The position numbers and the translations under genes were made by a program. Positions 56,085-64,000 of a stretch of 64,000 bases of DNA are shown piece by piece. The notes below the pieces were generated by a model. The model did no database searches. It was not told the origin of the DNA and saw nothing but the letters and a program-made list of their open reading frames with translations. Numbering within the stretch: the first letter of the stretch is position 1; each line of letters begins with the position of its first letter. Origin of the DNA: Fasciolopsis buskii (lineage: Eukaryota > Platyhelminthes > Trematoda > Plagiorchiida > Fasciolidae); assembly GCA_008360955.1 (NCBI GenBank), contig LUCM01000317.1:196517-260516 (forward strand), given 5' to 3'.

Positions 56085-56300
56085 ACTGCCAACCAGGTCC
56101 TCGCGAAAGCGCCGCTAGCTGGAAAATATTTGGAATCGGGTATAGCCCTATTAGGTTATGCGATCTTTCGAGTTGATATAAATGACACCAGAATTGGCGT
56201 TGGGACAGTCCTTTCCTGCAGCTAAAATCATATTTGAATCCGAATGACTTCGGCGAGAAGTTTTGACATCGCTTGCAACTTACCAGCAGTGACTACGTAA
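56085..56300 (+). mobile_element. Possible Ty3/gypsy RNase H remnant
   Basis: Plus-strand translation around 56160-56220 reads FRVDINDTRIGVGTVLSCS, resembling the RNase H start F-x-x-D-T-D-A-S-x-x-G-I-G-A-V-L-S-Q. A frameshifted RREVLTSLATYQQ follows, in the place of RREMLAxVxxxxxFRxYL. The first catalytic Asp would be kept. No further gypsy domain could be followed on either side, so this is tentative. Confidence 0.35.
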
Positions 56301-59300
56301 CTCCTGATGTCGTGTATAGCACTCTCGATACTCAACGAAATCCCATCTCGATTGGTTCAGCTCAGCTCATTACAGATTCCACGGGAAACGTTTTGCTCCA
56401 GCCACTGCCGGAAGTCTTTTGATGGCATGCAATCCGGTTGTGCACCCCCATATGCTAGTTCCAATTCCATTGTTCTCGATGAAAGACGGAAAACCGGAAA
56501 CCCCATCTCAACCTGACAGCGAGAGATAATAATAACAATGATATATAGTATTCTGCAATTTTGAAGACATGCATAAAACACAACTAAATTTGTGGAAAAA
56601 TACCGTAAACGCGACACACTTGAGTATTCAGGTGAATTACTTGAGAAACAGTGTGAAGCAGAAACAACCCCTGCTATGCAGCGCTCGTGACAAACGCGTG
56701 AGTCGAAATTCTGGTTGGATAAACGGTTTGACCTAATGCATGATATTCGAAACTAATTGTTAATGATCAACCGAGTTTAAGTGGATCAAACGCAGGTAAC
56801 GCTGAAGCAAAATTAGCTATGGGACGGTGGCGAACGTTGATACTGCCGAGATGCATGAAATCCAAAAAGGTTGAGCGGTGAACAAAACGGTCAGCCGGAG
56901 ATGAAGAAAGGCCTTATAAGCATGTTGTTATCTGTTGGGAAATTCCGAAACTAAAGTGGAGCGTCAAGTGTTGTAAACAAATGAGCTGAATCCGACAGAA
57001 ATACTAGGTCGATTTGATGTACTACTAATAATGTTTTATTTCTTGGACAGTACCAAGGCAAGCAGTGCGCATGATCGTGAAGTGCGGCGATAGGGACGAA
57101 AAATGAAACAATACAAAAAGTGGCTATTCGAAAAGGGTCATATTTGATTGATGAGAGCAAAAACGGAACTAAGTTTCCAAGCGGGAGATTTGACTTTCAT
57201 GGAGATTTCTCTTCAGTGCCCCTTTGTTTCTCTGTTGCGCGTCTCGTAGGCCACAACGTACATGCAGCAGACCGAGCTGGGTCGATGACGCTACTAGCAA
57301 GCCCCCTAATTTAGTGAGGTTCCTAAATGACGGGAAGAAACACGAATTGGACCTGGTAGAATGGATAACGCGTGGCAAGAGGAAACGCGATAAATCAAGG
57401 AACGAGAAATTTAGAGGCGGTTCCTAGCGGAATGCGTAATTCGGCGAGCGGTATACTGAACAGACGCTAGCAGTACAAAAGGGAAAATGTTGGCAGCACA
57501 GCTGTTTGGGCAAATGGAGGCGGCGACACGGATTAGAAATTGTGTAGCCGCATATCCGATTAATATGGTTTGCTATGGGCAACTTAGGTTTTGAGAATTT
57601 CAACTAGATCCAATAAAGGGTGTGGAGCCTGATAAAAAGAAGGGGAACCGGACTCAAATGAGGCAACGTCTTGCGAAGGGCATTTGCCGAATTTGGCAGA
57701 CTAGAATAGAGGTTCATGAGAAATGACGGTTCTTAGCCATTTTCATGAAGAATGTTGAGAGGCGTGCAGAAAGTCAGCTCAAGTCAGACGGTAATATAAA
57801 ACATTGGGAAAGAGCAAGAGGAAACCAGTACAAAATGATGCAAGTGAACACATGGACTAGAGGACTGTTTACCAAAATAGTGGGTGGGGCTGACCGAGTG
57901 CTGGCTACGGAACCTGAAAAATACCTACATGCACCCGCATTTTAGGGAGAAGAACAATGAACAACAACAGTAGATATAAATAAGGAACCTGGCTAGGAAA
58001 GACAGGTAAATTAGGGAGTGTCTAAATTCACAACATTTAGATCATGGATTACAGTCCACTCTGGGAGACCATGCCATTCAAGCACAGGAAATGGTCGGGA
58101 CCAGCAGGTGTGGTATATAGAGAACATCACTAGAGGAAGTAAGAAACCACGTAAGACCCCATGTTCACGAAGGTGGCAAGAGGTCCAAAGTGTCCAAAAT
58201 GGACAAGGGGATGTCGATGAGGAGTGAAAAAGAAAGAATTCGAGATGCTGACCTATCTTAGTCTTGTGGAATCGTTTGGATTCGTCAGTAACCAGGGTAA
58301 TTCCAAAAGCCAAAGTCATTTTACTTAGTGAAGGATTAAAATGGACAGTAAGAAATGAAGATGATAGTGGAAGTGGTTATTCGAGGACGATGGCCGAGTA
58401 GGGATACCACACCATGTCGGCGACGATATTGGAATTGTTTGAGGAATAGGAGGGAGGAAGATGTACGTGAGCATCCAGATGCACAGTTGAAACAATAAAG
58501 GTTATGAATATCGATCTAAATTATTCGGCGATAAAAATCGTCTGTGAGGACGGAAGATGGGTGAGGTGCACCCGACGTGGAACTGCATGTTTACAAGAGA
58601 TATGAGCTAGAGTCGCGGCGCAATTTGAAATTGGGATTTCGAGAGACGAGGGTTGAATACTGTATGATTATTCACAAAAATCACTAAAAATAATATCAAA
58701 ATAGATTATTTGCTATGGAAAACCTAAGAAAAAGCACTCAGGAGTATTGTGATGGATGTTGGAGATGAAGGCAAGTGAAACCAGCCAAAACTATGCTAGA
58801 CCTTTAAGGGGTAATGCATTTTTAAGTTTTGCTTGGCAGGTAGAAGAAACCTGCAAGAAAGCTGATCAGGCCTAAATAGCGCTGGCGAGAACTGGACCCT
58901 TGTGCGCGAGGGATAAGATGGCTACTTTATTTAAAAGCAAAGCCATTCATGAACACACTTACCAAGAAAGCCGACCATGTTGTTGTAAAGATCAAGAAGT
59001 TGAAAGTATGCACACCCCCTTCCAGTGGAAGTAGTAATTGTTTTTAACAGTCGTGGTGGTCCGCGAAAGTATGGGTATTCTAGGCGATCAGTGGCAGAGT
59101 TTGGGTCGCCTTCGTGTTGAACGGGATCAGTATACGAGCTTTATATCTGTCTCACAGAGCCGCAAAGAAACTGTGTGTTCCGGTCCGGCCAGGGTGAAAG
59201 TCATCAACCGCCAGATTTGTGTTGGATGTCTAATTTACTCTGGCTAGTGGGTGATAATTGGGACTATGTGTGGACCTGGAATAAAGCCAGGGGGATATAG

Positions 59301-60995
59301 GTGGAGGCAGTCTGGGGTTGGGTTCAGCTGGTGTTACGGTAAGCAGACGGCAAGTATAAAGTGACCAAAGATATTGAGAGGTGGGCAGCAAAGTGGCTTA
59401 CGGAAGTGATAACTGTAAGCTTCCTGTGGGCGTTTCAGGGTCGAGAAGTACATCTTGAATTGGATAACAGCATGGAGACAGTTGGTGGTGAGGATGTAAG
59501 CTACTGACCTTCTAGGTACTTACGGAGTGTGAAATGCATGGCTCGGCCAGTTCAAACTCACACGGTGCTTATTGATAACGTGATTTTGAGCTTTCGTTTG
59601 ACGTCACCACATGTATCGGTTGCAATGGTGTGAGAGCTTGCCCATCAAATGAGTTAAACAATAAAAGTCATTCTTTGCCACGTCTGTACAATTATTCCGG
59701 GCCCAATGTAAATGCGATGACGGGGGAAAGATTTCAGATGCCATCGATTCTACTGCTTCCAGTTGCCTGGGTGGGGAACTAGTGAATTAAACTGATTGAC
59801 AGATGCTGCAGTTAGCCAGATGCTAGGGCAAGAATTGCCTCAGAAAACCATAAAGTGGTGCCAATGGAGAAGCATCAGAGTGCTAGGATCATTATTCTTG
59901 ATTTGAAAGGGATAACAGCAACTTTTGTCACCTAGTAGCCACTACAAGTATAACTGGTCAATTAAAAACTAAACAGAAGCAGCTGTATTAAAGTTAGGTT
60001 ACCTGCTTGGTGTCCTTTAGGAGGTCAGGGGCAGGTTGAAAACTACAAGAGTGGGTAGTTAAAGCATATGTGAACAGTCCCAAGAACTACCACCACAGAT
60101 CGTCTAACAACGCAACCAACGGAATATCTACCGGACAAGGGATGTAAGATTCACACTGTCGGGCCTGAGCTGATGCAGATATCCTTTGTTGAGTGTGTGT
60201 CTTTACAACCCAAGCTAGCTTTCATTTCTTGGTTCAGCCTGATCCCCGCAGCACCGTTTTTCCTAACGGAGCAAAGGTTGAGCCATAAATGATTTTTTTG
60301 ATTATTCCAAACTTGATTTTCCGAAGGATATATTTTTGCAGCTGCTGGGAATATTTTGTTTACCTAACGGCGCGCGATACCGCGATATGCACGCTGCAGT
60401 CTTCAGGGGTTTTGCCTGTGCAGACCAATGAAAACAAAAATGGTGATATACAGACGCACGGAGGATGGGGTTTATGCCTTGGAGCAGATGCCCATATGTA
60501 TGACCCCGTCATCCACAACGTCATGAAGTATCTTTTCTTAACCAAAATTAGTTGAAACCTGGTAGACTGGACGGAATAGCCGCGTGAACGCAGCAGTTCG
60601 TCTGTGTAGTATGGGGAGTTTTAAGAAAGAAGGCTGGATATTCATAGAGCAGAGATTTAACTTGATTCGAGATATTAGGTAAGTGGGAATTGAGAAGGAC
60701 AGGTAAGGAAGAGGAGAGGAGCCCATTTATAAAAGACTACAACGAAAGAAGCTGGCCCGGTAACATCCGACAGAAGGCCTGAATCACTTATGTTAACTTA
60801 GTACGTCGAAGAAAACGAGTATTTGAGGAAGAGACCCAGAGCTAAGAAGACCTATGTAAACAAAAGTTATTCGTGGTGATGCATTCCATAGAATCCGGCG
60901 TCCTGTTATCGCGGGCCATAATAACAATATGTAGTGCTTTTGAATGAGACCATAGCGCTGATTGCTGTAATCCAAGAAGAACCTAATGATAAAGC
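56301..60995. other. Unassigned tract with G-over-C excess on the plus strand
   Basis: No gene or element could be named. Several lines show strong skew, for example 58321-58380 (17 G, 2 C), 58441-58500 (20 G, 7 C) and 59281-59340 (26 G, 7 C), counted by eye. Short open frames on both strands lack known motifs. Confidence 0.6.
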
Positions 60996-61935
60996 TTATG
61001 AGGACTGAGAGTAGGGCATGCCGATAAAATCTGGTAAGTCGAACAGTCTATGGACTTTGTTTTTGAAGACGATGGTCGACAATGGTAGGAGACGCAAATT
61101 TTGGGGCAGTAAACTTAATAATGAAGAATATTCAACAATGAAAAACATTCCTTTGACAGCTGTTTATTTCACTTCACTTATAACTGCGAGCTGATTCTAT
61201 CGAATGAACTACGAAGATTGCTTCTGAGCAGAGGGGCTGAAATGCAACCGCTACTGTTGACAGTAATATTGTAGAGTAGCAAGTTTGCTTCAACTTGCAA
61301 AAAGTAGAAAGCTTCTAGATTCAGCACCTTGCGTCGTTCTTCGTAAACTGAGTTTGTTGAAATGCACAATAGTCACTCTTTAAATGTACGCTGAAGGATC
61401 TCAGTCTCTGGTCTGCAGCAGTGCCCCGTATTGGAACAGAATAAAGAACAATCATTCAGAATGGAATCGAAGTTCCTTTTGAAGAGGTTCAGTTTACTCA
61501 CATGCAACAAGGGTTCATCTTACAGATTGGCTTTTTTCAACTTCAGCAACTACATGTTCCAAATCGTCGAAACTACTTAGGTAATTTAGGTCCAAATTAC
61601 GAACCTTAGAGCTGATAAGGATGGTGTGATTTCCAATTTTAGTTATTTCAGGATAAGCTGCAACTGAGACAAAGGATAGAGAATTTTGTGTGAGAAATCA
61701 CGGGGCTGCTGAGCTAAATCAGAGCACAGCCTAGAGCCTCAAGAGCACTGTGTGGACGACTTTCAATTCATCGGTGAAGGGAACAGAAACCCTTTTCTAA
61801 TAGCGTTTAAGACATCATTGCCGTTTAAAGGACACAGCGGTGAGCCTTGGAAAAGTCCTTGAATTACACCAATGGCTGCTAGCCCGAGATAGGAGGTGCA
61901 AACATCTACCTTTCCCACTAGAATTCCGGATAAGA

Positions 61936-61962
61936 AATAATAATAATAATAATAATAATAAT
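61936..61962. repeat. (AAT)9 microsatellite
   Basis: Nine perfect AAT units at the edge of the insertion in the LINE. Confidence 0.97.
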
Positions 61963-62139
61963 GTATATTTCTCGATTGTGAGATGCATGCGCAAGGCAAG
62001 ATCAATTTTTTACATAGATGATGCACATGGAAACACGGACTATGTGAATCGAAGAGACATGGGGTGAAAGCGACCTCTAGTGATTTGAGAGGCTTGTTTG
62101 TTTTTGTATATCTCTCGACATACGAGAGTCATGCGCAAG
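61962..62139. repeat. Imperfect direct repeat, period about 143 bases
   Basis: TGTATAT(T/C)TCTCGA at 61962-61975 recurs at 62105-62118. CATGCGCAAG follows 24-25 bases later in both copies (61986-61995 and 62130-62139). The sequence between matches is diverged. Confidence 0.65.
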
Positions 62140-63780
62140 ATAACATTAAAATTAGGCCAGGAAGGCACAATGAAGACATGGAAAACGGAAACCAAAACAT
62201 ACAATGCAATGTGGTCTACGCTCACAGGATCATAACGGGCAATGTGGTTTTCCGAGCAGGGGTCTTTATTTCAAAGCTAGGTAATTGTTCGCAAAGATTT
62301 TTCTGTGGTTGCATTCCAGTCCTACACTGCAAGTTATATTGTTTGAATGCAACAAAGGTGCGTATCGCGGGCGCAAAATATGGCTGGGGGGCAATGGCTG
62401 TCGCCGCCCGTTGGCCGGGGTACTCGATAGTCAAGAGAGTCATATTGTGGGCATGAGTATCAGTATGGATGCCATAACGGAATGGAAATGAGCGAAAACT
62501 AGACTGGATATCAAAAAGGTAGTATAAAACTCAAATTCAGAAGGCACAGACCGATTTAGCAAGGAGAGCGGCGACAAAGGATGGGTATTGTGCCATCGTA
62601 ATACTAATACATGAGGTTTGTTTCGAGCAATTTTGCGTTCAATGAGAATTAGACCATGAAATTATAAAGTCTGAACCAGTAGGATTTGATCTTGTTTGTC
62701 AGCCTACGTAGGGTACACTATGAAATCCTTTCGTTGCATCCAACTACGCTACCAGCGCCGACTTTCCGTCATAACCGCTCTTGTGATTTCATCAATATAG
62801 TCAGTCATGGACTTGATGCAAAATTTCCTTTCGAAAATACGCTGTTGGTCAGTGTCGACGAGTATGTGTTCTGTGGGGTACTGTCGGCTGCATTTTAATG
62901 AAGCCCTCCATGGTTCTGGAGCCCACTGAATTATGGCTGTCGGGTCGGTAGTTGGTTGGTTGAGATTGTGCGCCGCTCGTTTTTATGGGAATTATGATAT
63001 ACATTCTCCATTCTGAGGGGAAGGTACCGCGTTGAACGGAGAGGTTGTATATGCTGACTAGCAGAACTGGAATATCCTCCAACAAACGGTTCAGGACAGT
63101 AGCTGACCCTTACCCTTGCCGGAAACGGAGCTATTTGTTTCCACAGGAAAGATGCCTTTCAGGACACGAAGTTGGAGGCTTACTGTCAGCGCGGATCTGC
63201 CAAACGCCTCAGAGATTTCTTCAGGTATGTGCTACTATAAATGATATACTTGACAGGGGTGGCAGAGGGCCTGATATGGAGAGCTGGCTTTTTCACTATT
63301 CTTGCCAGAGCTGGGTGTGGGGTGAACTAATAGAAATCCCGTGGAACTTGCTTTTCACTAAGGGACTCAATAATCGTTTCTTGCTTTTTGAAAGGTTATT
63401 GGTTCGTAGAAACAAAGTCTCTGGTTCTAAGGAAGCCATCAAGGCACCTATACAGCAATGAATGCAACTTTTCAGTTGTCATCCACACCTTCCTTGATAG
63501 GAAAAGTTGTCCCAGTCGCAGCTGCAGAAAACATTTGGCAGGCGGTCCAAATTTGCTCTAGAGCACGGCCTAGAGGTTGGAGATGGAGTGTTGCTTGGAA
63601 ATGTAGTGTGAACCTTTATCTATGACACTGGTGATTACATCCAGGAAAATTACGTTCAATGGATTTGCGGAAGTGCCTTAAGGCTGTCGTGGAAACAAGA
63701 TCTAGAATATTTTGGTTTCTAAACGGAAATAATTCGTGTTGCACCCATCCTGCTTTCCTGACATTAGGGAAAAGGAAGCA

Positions 63781-64000
63781 TGTGACTAGGAGTAGTACAG
63801 GCAGGCTTCTGTGGTATTGAGGCCTTCCGCCATGACGTCTGAACTTGATAAAGAAGAAGGCTAGTTAACTGCATCAGTTGTGAGTGAGAAATCGTCCCGA
63901 CAAAGTCACGGTTAACAACACACATCCATTGAAAAGGCTTTTGCTGCCAATATCAGCCCCCAGGATATATGGCAAATTGGATGGCAAATTGCTGAGTAAC
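63781..64000. other. Possible 5' part of the LINE, unresolved
   Basis: This directly precedes the readable endonuclease end of the minus-strand LINE. It may be more of its endonuclease domain, but no motif could be followed. Confidence 0.35.

Larger units (their letters stand above)
61936..62645 (-). mobile_element. Insertion inside the LINE, ending in (AAT)9
   Basis: Between the LINE segments reading FIISW (about 62655) and FLSGILVGKVDVCTSYLG (from 61935 down), a normal element needs only a few codons, but about 0.7 kb of unrelated sequence is present. Its left edge is exactly a (AAT)9 run (61936-61962). On the minus strand this would be a 3' (ATT)n tail, a form seen in some retroposons. 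The inserted sequence contains no protein motif I recognise. Its right boundary is approximate, and no target-site duplication is clear. Confidence 0.5.
60996..63780 (-). mobile_element. CR1/jockey-type LINE copy, decayed and interrupted
   Basis: Read on the minus strand across frameshifts. NQNILDLVSTTALRH and NFPGCNH (63735-63640) are the endonuclease end. VSIYNLSVQRGTFPSEWR and NYRPDSHNSVGSRTME (63060-62905) are the start of reverse transcriptase. LDATKGFHSVPYVG (62743-62700) is motif A. LGLAAIGVIQG (about 61890-61858) is motif B. DELKVVHT (61773-61750) is the ruined FADDxKVV box, reached by a frameshift. VRNLDLNYLSSFDDLEHV (near 61560), VYEERRKVLNLEAF (near 61330) and VFKNKVHRLF, ending at a TAA at 60998-60996, are the C-terminal domain. 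The order and strand are consistent throughout. The 5' end may extend to or beyond the window edge. Confidence 0.82.

Noticed and set aside
58011..58319. Minus-strand 102-codon open frame as a transposon protein
   Set aside because: The translation has no RT, integrase or transposase motif.
62222..62443. Minus-strand 73-codon open frame as a gene
   Set aside because: It lies inside the block inserted in the LINE and has no motif.

Overview
The window is eukaryotic nuclear DNA, most likely from a parasitic flatworm and probably a trematode. Three things point there. One protein-coding gene is split into 11 exons by GT-AG introns, with two introns of 31 and 38 bases near its 5' end and introns above 4 kb further on, a small-5'/large-3' pattern described for schistosomes. 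The decayed non-LTR retrotransposons resemble RTE-type and CR1/jockey-type elements known from trematodes. Open frames elsewhere are short and unsupported. There are no operons, CRISPR arrays or bacterial features. The genus cannot be named from the sequence.

The one gene I can reconstruct lies on the minus strand, 55021 down to 35415. It encodes a fimbrin (plastin), an actin-bundling protein with an N-terminal EF-hand region and four calponin-homology (CH) domains. All exon junctions keep frame, all introns are GT-AG, and the start codon has an in-frame stop 12 codons upstream. The predicted protein has 885 residues. About 612 form the fimbrin core. The last 273 form a basic, Ser/Thr/Pro-rich extension encoded in the same exon as the end of CH4. 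The EF-hand region is short and its calcium ligands are largely lost.

Layout: 1-22679 holds no recognisable gene, only simple-sequence patches near 9.2 and 9.7 kb. 22680-24290 (minus) is an RTE-type retrotransposon copy that lost the middle of its ORF by internal deletion. Near 29.1 kb (minus) is a tRNA-like sequence with A and B boxes, a SINE candidate. 35415-55021 is the fimbrin gene; its large introns carry an (AT)n microsatellite at 44.56 kb and a Ty3/gypsy integrase remnant on the plus strand at 53.1 kb. Upstream of the gene, 55.1-61 kb contains a possible gypsy RNase H remnant at 56.15 kb and a long tract with marked G-over-C excess on the plus strand. 60996 to about 63780 (minus) is a decayed CR1/jockey-type LINE, interrupted by a roughly 0.7 kb insertion that ends in (AAT)9.

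The strongest candidate for something undescribed is the long C-terminal tail fused to fimbrin. The rest is mainly a record of nested and decayed retroelements around a cytoskeletal gene.
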